From Xylaria sp. FL1777 (lineage: Eukaryota; Ascomycota; Sordariomycetes; Xylariales; Xylariaceae): a DNA stretch of 64,000 nt. A program made the position numbers and the translations under genes. Position 1 is the stretch's first letter. Each line of letters begins with the position of its first letter. The DNA lies in assembly GCA_022578965.1 (NCBI GenBank), contig MU400630.1, forward strand, positions 1 through 64,000. The letters are read 5' to 3'. Shown in pieces: positions 23,090-36,425 of this stretch. The notes under the pieces were generated by a model, which saw nothing but the letters and a program-made list of their open reading frames with translations, made no database searches and had not been told where the DNA came from.

Positions 23090-24004
23090 GGTATTCGGCC
23101 ATTGCATGGCATACATAGGGTTTGTTGCCGACTTGATGCGATGAGGGCTGCTGGCGAGGTCCTCTCCACCTCGGGATTCTGTATATTGGACTATAATATA
23201 GAGTGGAAGCCTTTCGGTCTGCTGGGAGGGAGGACTTGGCTGCCTGTTCATTAGAGTAGGGTAGAGACAGAAGTCAACCCAGTGTGAGCAGTATATATCT
23301 CTTTCTTGATTCGGATATACCGGGAGCCTGTCCTACGCATTCATTGCGAATTAGTTGGTAAGTATTACTACTGCTTCCGTAGCTGACTTGCTGACTTGCT
23401 GCCATACTCACATGCTTATTTGAACTCTCAACGAGAGTTCCTCCGCGGAGCTTCTTGGATAGCCGTTCTTGATGAGTCCATCGAGCGCACTCTCACGGGG
23501 GCGCCAGACTCACACCTGATACTCAAGCAGGTGAATCCCATAGTTGATCCCGAGATCCCTTATGAAGACTAGGTACATAGTCTAATTTTTGCGTCATGCG
23601 GGACTCATGGACGTGTAGACGTGCTTCTCCTTTGGCCGTCTCGTTGTCTTCGGGGCAGTTAGCATGCGCTTCTGCCAACGCATTGTTGCCGGCCTGGTCA
23701 GACTCTTCACCCCCTCCAGCGAGATTTATCACTACGCATACCCATACAGTATAAGCTGCCTAGGTAGTCTAGGAGATCTCACGGCCTCTAGGGTATATCA
23801 GAGTCTCACGGCGTAGTATTCTCATCGCATCACGGCCGTCCAGGCAACACCACGACGCTGCGAGCAGGCTAACTCGGCGTCATATCATAGTCGCCTGGGC
23901 CTACTGAGGCGACTATGATTTGATGTGCAATTCGACTGACTCTCTCGTTTCGCATGCCACCTTATTGTTCACTCTCAATTTTACATGATGCATAACGTAA
24001 CTCT

Positions 24005-27000
24005 TCACTGATTACAGGTACTGGCCTTCCCGACTAGCTCCCAAATATCCTCCCTTCCTCTACTCAGCGGGAGGTCCCGATGTCCTTCTCCGTTCTGGCG
24101 CGGTTTGCTAGAACATGCTCTGCAGAGTCCATACACACTATTCAATTCTTACTTAGCACGAGATGAAAATGAGGTGGGTTGAATGAAGGATGGAGGTTGG
24201 GGAGGGGAGGGGAGGGGAGGGGAGAAACTCACGCTGCAGGATGCTGGGGGCATTAATAATCCTCATGACGGCGAAATCTTTACTGAGGATCCTGTTGAAC
24301 CAGTCGCGCACCTCGACGGCTGTGAGCGAGTCCACGCCGAGATCCCTCAGGCTACTGTGCATATCGATCGAGACATTGTCGGGGAATTGCATGAGCGTCC
24401 GCAGCTTCTGGGCCAGTGCGACGCCGATGGCGTTTGCTACAGCCTCCTTCTGTGCTAGGTCTGCGAGCTCTTCCTGTAGACTCTTTTTCCTCTTCTCATT
24501 CGTCTTATTCTGCGCCGATGCCGCGCCAATGCCGACCTCGGAGCGCATCGCAAAGTGCCCAAACCGCGGGTCCTTGTGCCAGTGTAGCGGCCGTGGGGAC
24601 CCCCGACGGAATCGCCGTAGGCCAGTCGTGATGTCGAAAGGGTTTCGTCGGTTGCTAGGATCCGCTGGCCGACCTGCCACGATGGCCTCGAGGAACATGT
24701 GATGCAGGTTATGCTCCGAGATGGGCGGATAGCCTTCTCTCTCGAGCCCGGCGTACAGGTGACTCTTCTCACGCTGCAGGAACCCGAGGCCGTAGATGAC
24801 GCCGATGTTGAGCGCGGTGCCGGCCAGCCCGCGCTTGCGTCGATGGGCGGCCAGGCCGTTCATGTACATGTTCGCGGCTGCGTAGTTGGACTGCCCTGCG
24901 TGTCCGCCAATGGCCGCGAAGGACGACGTCATGATGAAGAAGTCGAGCCCCGGCTCCGAGAATACCACGTCCAGATTCGCCGAGCCAACCGTCTTCGGGC
25001 GTAGGACGCGTTCCCACGTCTCGACGGTCATCTGCGCGAACAAGTGGTCGTCTAGTACCATGGCGCCATTCACAACGCCTCCGGCAGGCGGCATGGTCTC
25101 CGCGGTCTGTTTCTTGAGCGCCTGGAGGCTTTCCAGGTTTGTTACGTCGGCCCTTTCGATGCGGATGTCCGCAGCGTACATGCTATTGAGCTCAGCAACC
25201 CAGTTCGGGGAAGTGTCCGGGTTCCGACTGGCTAGGACGATGTTCCTCGCCCCGTGCTCAAGGAGGAGGCGGCAGAGGCTGTGGCCGAAATCGCGTGTCA
25301 TACCGAATAGATAATACGTTTTGTTGGGAGAGACTAGGGGTTCGTCGATGGTGTGGTTAATCGCTTGGAGGGCGTTGCAATCTCGATTCCAGTCAACTAT
25401 TTGGAACCACAGCATGCTCCCTGAGTGCGACTGTAACTCGCTTAATGAAGCCTTTGGAATAGATTCAGATTCCCGGTGATCCCCGAGTGTCCGTCGCATG
25501 ACAGGCTTCATCGCCATCTCCCAGACTGAGTTGCTAACCGCTGGGCAGTCTTTACGCATGAGCGCTTCTAAGACGAACGTGGTGAAGCCGGTATAAATGG
25601 TACAGCCGATTGGGATTGACTCTTTGATTCGCCGAAATAGGCTACGATTCTCTAGCAGGAAGTTGAATATAGTGCTGCGCTGTGGGAAAGCCTGCCTCAA
25701 GTCTCTCAGCAAGCTGTGCGGATGAAGACAAACCGATACATGGCGGCGAAGGCTGTCGCACTCTATCATCTTCCCATATCGTGAATTATCTATTTTTTAA
25801 ACAGTTGGGGTTTTTTGTTAGCTTCCTTTACTGACATATACAAGGAATAGAAAATCATCGACCTTGACGAGGAAAAAAAAGGGGTTGGCAGCCGGAGGAT
25901 TATTACCTTCTTCGTCACAGCATGTTCCCACGATAACAACTTTACGACTTGCGGGCGCAACAGCCACTAATTGTCTCGCGAACTCTACGTCAGGATCGAC
26001 GAGAACGATTGGATCGTCTTGAGAGACGATTGATAGAATCTGCAGAGCCACGACGCATCGGATGAGGTCATGAAGTACGACCGCGCTCTGGCGCCCGTCT
26101 CCTTCCAAGGTGATAGCTTGCCAGGGCAGGCATACGATGTATGACGAGTTCGTGCTTGACAAGGCTATCATTCGCTTCCCCGTCGCCCGCTCTCGTCCCA
26201 CGCATAGGTAGCCAGATATGTCGTTGTGCAGATTGAACGGCAGCGCTGTACTGTAAGCCACCTTGATCATCACCTTGCCTGGTGGGACTTCACGAGGACT
26301 CTGCTCTCCGTGCTTGAGCCCGAAGTGGACAGCACCATTCGAGAGCACTTCTGGGACGAGCTCAACACATTGTTGAATGGTGTTCACGGGGTTCGTGACG
26401 ATGCGGTGCAAAGCGTTAACCCTGTCATTTGCGTGTCGCCATGGGATTACGCGAGGGATAAGGCGTCGTCCATTTTCCATGTGGAGCTCTGGCTCTAGAG
26501 TCCACATGGACTTATTGTTGGCATCCTTGCTGATGGAAGTCAGCTGATAAAAGGCCGAGGAAATCCTGTCAGTCGGAGACTCGCCGTCACTCGGGTCGAG
26601 GTCCAGCACTTGTAGCTTCAGCGTCGGTACCTCTGCCGCGATCGTCCGTAGGAACCCGAAGCTGGCTGCGTGTTCCGGATTGCCGCTTCGCGCATCGCAT
26701 GTTACCCACAGAACTGTTAGAGTAGGCCGAAGAAGAGTGTGAAGCTGGTCGATTCTATGTTGCGTCATGTTTGACATGACCGGCTCATCGAGGTCAGCTA
26801 GCATAATGACGGCGGTGCAGTTCTCTAATTCCTGTGTGGTTGCATCGTCGAGTGAGCGACACAACGCATTATTGCAATAGGGACCAATCCGGTCCTGTAA
26901 ACTGGCAGCTAGCTGGCTATTGCCTTCCACAGAGGGACCTCGAACAAATAGCAATTTATCGGCGATGATGCTGCTGCCCTTAATTGTAGGCGGGATTTTG

Positions 27001-30000
27001 AATGACTTCCGCTCGCCGACCTGGCGCACAAGCAGAGAGCCAGCCTGGTGGAAGAAGTCAGAGTTCCTAGCTTGTCGAGTGAACCCATAAGCGTCGAGGA
27101 CATCCGGCCACCGTGGCGGCGTCGGAGGGCGACTGAGGCTCTCCCCAGCAATCGTTTTCAATTGGGCGTCGAGCATGGTGGTGTTTGGATCTATCAGGAT
27201 CAGGAAGCCTCCATGTTTCATAGCGTCACTGATATTTGTCAGAGCCTTCGTCGTGTTACTATCATCCAACAGCGTGGTGGGGAGTATCACGAGGTCCAAC
27301 GAAGTGTCGAGCCCGATCTGATCCTTTGGCTGCCCAAGGAGATCGATATCTACCTCCTGAACTCCTCCGATGGACTCGGGCGCAACCATGTCTTGGGTTC
27401 TAGGGGATTGGTTTTCTTGGCTTACACCAACAGTGAAAGACCGAAAGGAACCTCCGATAGCATCTAATAAAAGGCGAGTAAGGCTGAGTTGCGTGGTGGG
27501 CAGGTATAGAATATTCATCCACGGGTATCGATGGACGATTTGCTTTACAATGCGACCGACGTGATTTCGGAACACCGAAAGTTGATGAGCCTCCTCCACG
27601 ATAGACGGCAGCGATTCGAACAGTTTCGATGGATCTAATTGACCTGCGCTCTTGATAGAAGCCAAGTAGTCGGCGTGAGGCGAGATGCGAATCATCTTAT
27701 CAATGGTCTCCTGGGTTTCGGAAGAGAATCCCATCTTTGCCGCACTAGAGTTATCCTCAACAACATGGTTGTCAAGAAAGAAAGAAGAGATTTTGCGACA
27801 ATTCTCGATCAAGAGTATACTATCCTCATATGAAATATCATCGTCAGCTTGAACAACCTCGTCAGTTGGATCAACATCCGTCACGGTATGAAGATATAGC
27901 TCCACGTCAACCTTTGGGCTAGTGTTGACCAAGGCGCGAACAACAAGGTCCTCGATATGGATCTCTGCTTGCCCGGCTTCATTGAAGATGGCACTATCAA
28001 CAGCAATAGAAGCGCGGGATGCTTTGACCGGTGGTATGCAACGGACCAGGTATGTATCAACTGTCAGCGTACTGTGAGGATCGGCCTTGGTATTGTCCTT
28101 TAACACGGCGAGGTTAAACTTTATTCGACGGATTCCTGTTGGTAGGAAAGGTGTCCAGAGTGACCTGCGAAAGTGCTTATTAACGAGATTGTACTGACCA
28201 TTGGAATGGATTGTATCATATCTAACTTACCCGTCGCCCGGGAATGCATAAGTCAAAAACGCGGATTGAAAACAAGCGTCGAGCGTTGCCGGACTGATTC
28301 CCAGCTTAGTAGTTTCATCAGGGTGAAAACGCCTAAGAGTCGCACAACAGTGTCTATAGCGACGCTGGATCGTAGCCAGGGCCCGGAAAGGCCCCGTATA
28401 TAGTAGACCAGTTCCGTTCATCATCTCGTAAAAAGCTTCAGGGTCAGCAGACGATGTCTCGGACAGAGACGGTCGCCTAGGTGGTAAGATACCCAAAGAC
28501 GCCTCGCCTAGAACAATGTGCAACGATCCACTGGCATCCTTCTTCATCTTTGTCGTGCCATGGCTAGGACATGAGTACAAAGCAAAGGTACCGTCAATAG
28601 TTGAGCTGTCTTTACCAGCTGTCGACATATTGAGGGTAAAGAGGGTTTCGATGCCAACAGGCCCTCGATCGATGGCGATGCCACTAAATATCTCGATATT
28701 TCGGAGTTCAACCACTGATGCTGGTCGGCCAGCGAGGAAATGTCGTGCCGCATCAAGTGCCATGATACAATAGGCTGACGCGGGTAACAATGCCTGGCCT
28801 TGGAAAAGGTGATGCTCTAGCCACGGGATCTTTTCGATCTTCAAGATGTTCCGCCATTTCATCTCGTATGAGTTATCCTCCCGGCTCCGAACACCCAAAA
28901 GCTCGTGCGGTGCGTCAGTTTTGAAGTGGTATTGACGGCAGATACGCGACTCTCGCCAGTAGCTAACAGAGTGATCAAAAGGGTAGGGTGGAGCATTGCT
29001 GAGTCGTGAATGAACCAGCTTCGGCATGGGGGACTGTTCAATGTAGCTACGCAAATCGATCTTCGAGGGCCCGAAATTCAACCAAATAAATTCCAGAAAG
29101 TTCGAAACGGAGAGCCCACTGTCTTTCATTCTGTTCAAGGGGCAGGTGTACAGAATATTACGGCCGAGAGACTGGGCGATCTCTGAGACAGGAGCCTGTA
29201 GTGCTGGATGTGGACCAATTTCGACAGCACAGTCGAATTGATCACCATATTGAGACAGGGAATATTCCACGGCTTGGGTGAACTCTACTTGGTTGACCAT
29301 GTTGTCTACCCAGTATTTGCGGTCCAAATTTCGTGCTTCAGTCCGCGGGAGGCCTTTCACACTTGAGATCCAAATAGTTCCATTCCCTTCGGGATTCGGC
29401 GAGATACCGTGTACCTCCATCGCTGTGTCATAGTCCTTGGCAGGATGTTCCATGTGGTATGAGTGATAAGCCGTATCAATTTGCAGAACTTGCGCAGCTT
29501 TCCCCTTACCTGTCAGTTGCCCATGAGCTAGACGGATGGAATCAAGATCACCTGAGAGCGTTATGCTGTTCGGACTATTACTCGCTGCGATAGTCATACG
29601 GCCGTCGAATAGAGGATCACTACAAAGATGGAGAGCTTCGCCTTCCGACATGCGGGCTACTAACATACCACCCCTTTGGCCATCAGAGCCACAAGCGAGA
29701 TGTGCGACCATGCCGCGGTAATACGAGATCATGATGGCATCTTCCGCGGAAAGTCGACCAGCAGTGTACGCAGCAGCTATTTCTCCCGACGAGTGCCCGA
29801 TTACAGTGTGGAAGGTGATGCCAATGCTTCTCATGAAGTCGACCAGTGCAATTTGCAACGCCGTGCAGACGGGCTGCGACACAGATGATTTGTGAATGAG
29901 TGATAGACTTTTGCCAGCCAGTATCTGCTCCTCCAAAGTCCATGAGCATGGCTGGGGGCAAGCCTGGAGAAATCCGTCGAGCTTACGAATGGTGTTACGG

Positions 30001-31856
30001 TAGACGCTGTTCTTCTGCAAAAGGGACTTGGACATGGTTGCCCATTGTGCACCTTGACCTGTGAATATTCCCAAGATTTGGAGCGGCGAGTCCGAAGGCT
30101 TGAATCGGGTAACGCGCTCGGCGGGAATTGTCGACTCGTCCAAGAGGAGTAGAGAGTCCAAGGCGTCCAGAGCCTCGGCTGTCGTAGCCGCAGAGAAACC
30201 GACTTGATATGGGAGAGCCGTGCGCCGTGAGTGTTGATGCCATGACAATTCGTGAATATTGACTTTGTTCTCACCGAGGTATGTTCGATGGGATTGAACA
30301 AAATCTCGCAGAGATCTATGAGAGGCGGCGGAGATGACAATGGGCAGATGAAAGACGACGACGCTGGGCCGGGGATGGGCACTCGGAGGTGGCGCTGATG
30401 CCAAGACTCCGGTGGCTTGCTCAGAGCGACCAATTGCTGGCGCGGACTCGGGCCCGGACCGTACGGCCAAGACGGTATCGTGAACCTCGGGCGTGTAGGA
30501 TTCGATGATAGCGTGTGCATTAGCACCCCCGAAGCCGAACGAATTGACACTGGCTCTGCGCGGCTGCCCTGGGGGAGGATCTGGCCAGGGCATCAAAACT
30601 GTGGGAATCTGAAGATGTGTATAAAAAGGCTTTACCTCCGGATTGAGATTCTCGAAATGGAGATTCGGCGGTACAAATCCATGCTTCATGCTCAAGACCG
30701 TCTTTAGCACACCCGCGAGACCAGCAGAGGCCTCCGTGTGTCCGATCACCGTCTTGATAGAACCGACCAGCATCTTTGTACCGGGCCTAGGCGACGATTG
30801 CTTATCGGACTCACCGAAGAAAGCCGCGTGGATTGCAGCGGCTTCCCGAGGATCACCAACCGCGGTGCCCGTGCCATGAGCCTCGAAGTACTGGCATCGA
30901 CCAGATGGAATTGTGGGATCGAGGCCGGCCTTGTGGTAGGTGTTGCGAATAAGCGCTGCCTGCGCTGTTGGGTTCGGTATGGTGATGCCGCCGGTCCTGC
31001 CGTCTGCATTGGCGCCAACTGCGCGAATGACCCCTTCAATCATATCGCCATCGGCGATAGCACGAGAGAGTGGTTTGATAAGCATAGCCGCAAAGCCTTC
31101 ACCGCGGGCATAGCCATCTGCTCTGGTATCCCACATGTGGCATTTCCCCGAAGGGCTCAGCATATGCAGAGCAGACTCGACAATGAATTGCTCTGGCGTG
31201 AGCATTAAGTTGGCACCCGTCACACATGCCATGGTACAATCGCCCGCGCGCAGACTTAGCACAGCCTCATTCAGCGCGACAAGACTGGAACTGCATGCTG
31301 TGTCAATGGTCATAGAAGGGCCCTGGAAGTTGAAGAAGTAGGAGATCCGGTTAGACAGCATCGATCGCGAGTTTCCTGTTGAAAAATACTGTGAAATTAC
31401 CAGTTCGTCTCGTGATGAGAGAGTTTCATAGTCTTGTGTCATACATCCCGCAAAAACCCCAACCGGCTTACCATTATACTGGGAAAGAGGAAAACCGGCA
31501 GACTCCATGGCTTCGAAGACAACCTCAAGTAAGAGGCGTTGCTGTGGATCCATGGCTTCAGCTTCTCTGGGGGTTATACTGAAGAATCCCGAGTCGAAAG
31601 GATGACAGTCTTCGTTCAGCCAATACGCCTTGATCGAATTGGTTGTGCCGTGGTACTCGCCATCTTCGTGGTAGAAGCCCTTGGCGCTGAATTTCTGAGG
31701 GGGAACTTCGCGTGACAGGTCGACTGGTTTGCATAGAAGATCCCAAAGTTTCGAGGGAGAGGTTGCATCCCCAGCGAACCGACAACTCATTCCGACAATG
31801 GCAATTGGCTCCAAATGGTCTACTATATTATACGCCATTCCGAGGTAGGAGGACAA
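24005..31856 (-). CDS. highly reducing type I polyketide synthase, KS-AT-DH-(degenerate MT)-KR-ACP
   Basis: Four predicted exons (31856-28231, 28164-25907, 25789-24233, 24147-24005) give about 2,527 aa. KS: DTACSSS with C188, H327 in EAHGTGT, H373 in GHTEASAG. AT: GHSSGE with S689, and AYHS with H798. DH: H1016-x3-G-x4-P and D1193 in TLDACFQ. A methyltransferase-like region at about 1390-1530 keeps the flanks (HRYPWMNIL, then MKHGGFLILID) but has YLPTTQLS where SAM-binding ExGxGxG is expected, so it is probably inactive. The stretch before KR resembles the structural region of ER-less fungal PKSs; no NADPH-binding ER is visible. KR: GMTRDFG, K2227, S2250/S2251, Y2264, N2268. ACP: GVDSL with S2449. 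No thioesterase or NRPS module follows. Introns 28165-28230 is certain; 25790-25906 has a 42-nt alternative, and the last exon is tentative. The product cannot be predicted. An ATG at 31838 is an alternative start. Confidence 0.9.
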
Positions 31857-34800
31857 GGCAGTTACAAAATAAGAGGTTTCTAGCGGGCCTTTGAAACTGC
31901 TGCTAGAACTCAGAAACCGTGTATAATATTATTAGGAGGAGGTTGACAATCAAGGAGGCACAAAAAATGAAGTTGACGTCTGTCGGTGAATAATTATTTT
32001 CGTGGGCTTGAAAGCCTGTGTGTGTGTGTCGAATGGGTAATGTGGGAAGAGTGGGTGTGGGTTTTGAAACGTCGATCCAGTCGACGATGGGAATGGCCGG
32101 CCGAAGTAATAATTTAAAGAATTATTCGGAAACAATGAGTTGATGTGGTGATTATACCTCATAAGATGTTCAAAGTAGATAGTCAATGTCGAGGGGCAAT
32201 CTGAATTAACGTTCGGCACCGAGCTTGGGTTCTACCATGACTGTCTCAAGAGCTCCTTTTGGATTTCAGGTATCTCGTATTAACAAGACTGGACAAGAGA
32301 GACTGGCAGCACTAAGCTTGTGTGCTTATTGTGTTGGACGAAAACATCTTGCGAAATACAAAGAATTCGGCATTGAGACTGAGAAGTCCTTTAGTTGTGG
32401 CTTATGATCTACTTCTACACAAAATATATGTAGTCCCAGAACAATGCTTGTAATATCCTTTTAGGTTCAACCAAATTGCAAAATATGGAGTTCCGCGGGT
32501 GGCAAGCTCTGAAGCTATTAGCAACGTTTTAATCTAGCATGTGTTCATCTGTTGTATAACGAGCTTCTATGATTGTGTATGAGACAATTGATAACCCAGT
32601 CGAGTGAATGCAGTTTGACACTTAACTAATAATATAGACAGCCACAAATTAAAGTCCATGCTGAATTCAGTAGGATTCAATCTGCCGGCCACAAGTGTAT
32701 TAATGATCATTTAGGGCTATTCTCTCTTTTGTGTCCTTGGCTGCGAAAGGAAAAGTTTGCAACTACACGCATGATACCTCGCCTTAATAAAGGTAATGAC
32801 CACATATTATACAGAGACTTATGGGGCTAAGTAGCCCCAAGGACAAAATCCAGCCTAATCTGAAGAGCTTCCCAGCAAAATCTGTCTGGTTCTTTTTTTC
32901 CTTTTTTTTTTTTTTTTTGTTATTCTCTTTATTTCCATGTGCAGCCTATGCTAAGTGATTATCCCTACCACAGAATTCTTTGACAGCTATAAGAACTTGG
33001 TGACAAGTTGTAGGTCAAGGTTGTTAATGTCACGAACCCGCGAATGCACCAATAAAGGAATTGCCAATCCATACGATGAGATATACACATGCCAGTGCTT
33101 GTCATTACGTGCGGCGTGGGAGAAACCCATGAGATAGGTGAAACAGTTCCTCAATCGACGATTATGACGAAGGATACATATACAATATCGTCTACCATCT
33201 TAAGTCTCTAGTTGCATGCATCCGTACCACTGCACGTGGTGTCTCTCTGCAGGAGGGCATGCCAAGCGTTATGTACCTGATTCACTTCGGATAAGTAGTC
33301 CAGGAGGGTCTGTTTGACTTGGTCCGCACTAATTATGTCATGAAACTGGTGGTAATCTAAGCTGGAATACCGTAAACAGAGTTTTAAGTATTCTAGTTCC
33401 ACTCCATCTGCAAAGGGTGCTGTCCGAAGCTCTTCAGGGCCTGCATAGTTTAAAGGGGGAATATACCGAGATTCTAAGCTTCTATCTTGATATATTGCGT
33501 TATCCTGGTCTGAGCTACATGGGTTCGGAAGATTGTGGATGTGATTATCGATCTGTGGCTCAGTGAAAGGCTTAGATGTGGCGGCAGCTTGCTCTATTGA
33601 GACATTAAGTTGCACAGCAGTCTTCTATGTTGAGGTGGAAGCAGTGTTTCCATAGTGGCTGTGTCATGTTAGGCTCGTCGGAAGACAGTATAGATAATCA
33701 GTCTTCAAGATATGACAAACCTTTAGGAGGACCAGGCTATATCTAAAGTGGCTTTCTAGTAGTACTTCTATATTCACATTTGCGCCAACTCCTTTTCTTA
33801 TGGTAACAAAGAGGACTAGAAGTACATAATCTGTTAGGCTTAAGCATCGCTCCCATGTTCCCTTATTAATTCGACGGCAGCGCAACTTAAGGTCGTAACA
33901 TTGATCACAAGTCTTTCAGTTTAGTGTCACTACGGTCACAGCTACGTCTGCCATATTGCCTTCTTTTGCCAATGGAAAGGTTAAATTTTGTTATAAACTT
34001 GGAGATCTTGTTAGAGGTCATTCCTTAGTAGGCTCCTAACGCGTAGACTAACCTTTATGCCTAGTACTGCTTTTAGTCAAATCAGATACAGGTGTCCGCA
34101 AGTGATTACTAATACAGAGCGCTTCCTCAATTCTACTTAATCTTGGCTAGGAATATGCCATATGCCGATCTGCCTTGTTGGTAAATGTCTCAAATGGTCC
34201 ACCTGTGTGTTATTATGTATACGTAGCAAGGGGGAAATAAAGCAAACTTTATTCTCAAAGTGGCAAGGACCAGAGGACATCACGATCTTTTGTAGCATAG
34301 GCAAAGGGATGGCAACCAGCCTACAGTACTTTGTCTGTTTTGGAGGTGATATCATAGACGAAACAACGTTCACCTAGCATTAAGAAGTACTCAGCGAAAA
34401 CAGTTAGGTTCCTACATGGATTACTATTCTTCCTTGAATACTTACTTATACTATTCTAGATAGCTTGTTTAGAACTTTTGTGCTATAATTTGACCTCTGA
34501 TTAGGAATTTAGTCTATAATTGTATTAGTAAGGAGCGATTTAGATATAAAATCAGACGTGGTCATTTGAATTTCTCTTGGCACGTTTAGGTTAACGTAGG
34601 TAAATTATCAAAGGCTCAGGGGAAACAACCTGGACTGAGAAGCTACCAAATTTCATTATTAGAGATCTCTATGTTGGATGATAATAGATTCTGGTCGAAA
34701 CACTCACCCACTATGTCGGCTTCTGTAACAGTGACACGGACTAGGTGAATTTGTTAGTCGGAGCACGCTGATAGTAAGTTACCCGGGTATGTGGTAAGTA

Positions 34801-36425
34801 CACATTGTTGTGGCAGATCTCGCCACAATCGTCCTAAGTCCCTAGATCCTCCAATTACATCATGAGCTTCAATACCGGTGAGTAGATTACGGTACTTCTG
34901 GTCACCAACTTGGAGCACCGAACACAAAACCACATCTGTTACTCACGTCCTGTCCGGACGATGTACCACAGCGCCGGTGTTGTGCTACGTGATCTGAGGT
35001 GCTTTCCTGCAGATTTGCAACATAGTAAAACATACGCCGAGGAGATCAAGATCATTGACAGGGAAGGATTAGGATTTCGTTCCCGGAAGGGTATCTCATA
35101 ATGTTCTGGAATCAGGCTCGTAGGTAGAATATTACAACACTTAATCAACCTAAAATCAATATTGAAATAAAGCTGGGAAATAAGACACGAAAGCTATTAT
35201 TACGCTGCAGTAGCCATGTATTTTCTTACATAATATGGAACCGTCTAGTAATAAACAAACATATTACCTAGCTAAGTCTACCTCTCTTTATCTTGGCTCT
35301 GGCGAATTAGGGTAAACTTACTGCCGGGTTTCATTCACGTACCATAGACTCAGGGGTTTAGAGTTTGAATAAGTAATACCCATTTACATGGGTGTGGTAA
35401 AGTACAGCAAATAGTAGCACTGTCACATAGACTAAGCTGTCTTCCCACCCTACTACTCATAATTTTACCCGTTGGACGACCTTCTGGCCAGGCGTTAACC
35501 CTCGATTCGGCATTCGCAGCAGAAAAAGCCTATGTTTCTTTACTTTGAAGTACCGAGATACGTGTCTAACTTCTACTATTTCATGGGCTCAAATCTCCGT
35601 CATGGCGACCTAGGTATAAAGCGACAAGCAATATTAACATTTTCAAGAAAGTCACTTCTCAAAGGATCTACTTACGAGATGGGAAAAGAGTACATGCTTT
35701 CGATACGCTGCGGTATCCGAGGATATTGCTCGACAACGCCACGATGTGCCCATCCTATATAACTTCTGAACTTGACCGGAATCAGGGACCACGGTAGGTT
35801 CCATTGAGGACAAAATGTTCCATACATTTTGCATGGATCTAGAAACTGTTCCATCGTGCTCTCGTTTGGCGCCCAATCAAGGGCTATGATGATACACGTC
35901 CTGAGCTTGACATAGCAAAGACCAGCAAGTTCCTACGCTACAATGGACAACCTTATCAGCCGAGAGCGATACCTCACGACTGGCCCGGCTCTTAACCATG
36001 GCCCTAACAGTGGGAATCTTGCCGCCTGGTCGGCGTAGTAAACATGCAATAATCATGTCCGACCATTAATACGGTGGCCAAGTGAGACAATAGCTTGTCC
36101 CACGGAGAAAGTTGAGAGGAATTGTTTTATCCTACAATGGGACAAATCTCTTGGCAATACGCACGCTATCTAACGAAGAACAAAAATTCGGTGTTCAGCT
36201 CTCTCGAAACACATCCTCAGAATAAAACGCAGACTCGCTTACAATTCTTAAATTTGCCCAGAGCTCTAAGTATTGATTTATTATCCGATCACACCCTAGC
36301 GATCTTCGTTCCAGACGAATCAGAATAGTAACATAGCCGAATCGCGATGAATATGAGAGAGAGAGGGGGGGGGAGCTGTCACGGCCCACGGTGATCATCT
36401 CTGGCCTCTGTACACGCCTCGATTA
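31857..36425. other. 4.6-kb gene-less region between the PKS and flavohaemoglobin genes
   Basis: No recognisable gene is seen. The base composition is somewhat more AT-rich than the coding flanks. One minus-strand open frame at 33208-33615 (135 codons) has natural-looking composition but no domain I can name, and stops close every extension. A T-homopolymer lies at about 32894-32919 and a GA/G tract at 36352-36376. This could be decayed cluster sequence; nothing proves it. Confidence 0.45.
36352..36376. repeat. (GA)n/(G)n tract
   Basis: GAGAGAGAGAG followed by nine or more Gs, intergenic, just downstream of the flavohaemoglobin stop. Confidence 0.75.

Larger units (their letters stand above)
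21888..24004. other. gene-less convergent region with assembly gap
   Basis: This lies between the 3' ends of the C2H2 gene and the PKS. It contains T- and A-homopolymers (about 22038-22050, 22321-22337), the gap and poly-G artefacts at 22687-22950, a TA/TG microsatellite at 23049-23087 and several short open frames that match nothing recognised. Confidence 0.55.

Noticed and set aside
24005..31856. A truncated PKS-NRPS hybrid
   Set aside because: After the ACP the frame ends within a short exon and no condensation or adenylation motif follows in 2 kb; only the ER-less architecture resembles hybrids.
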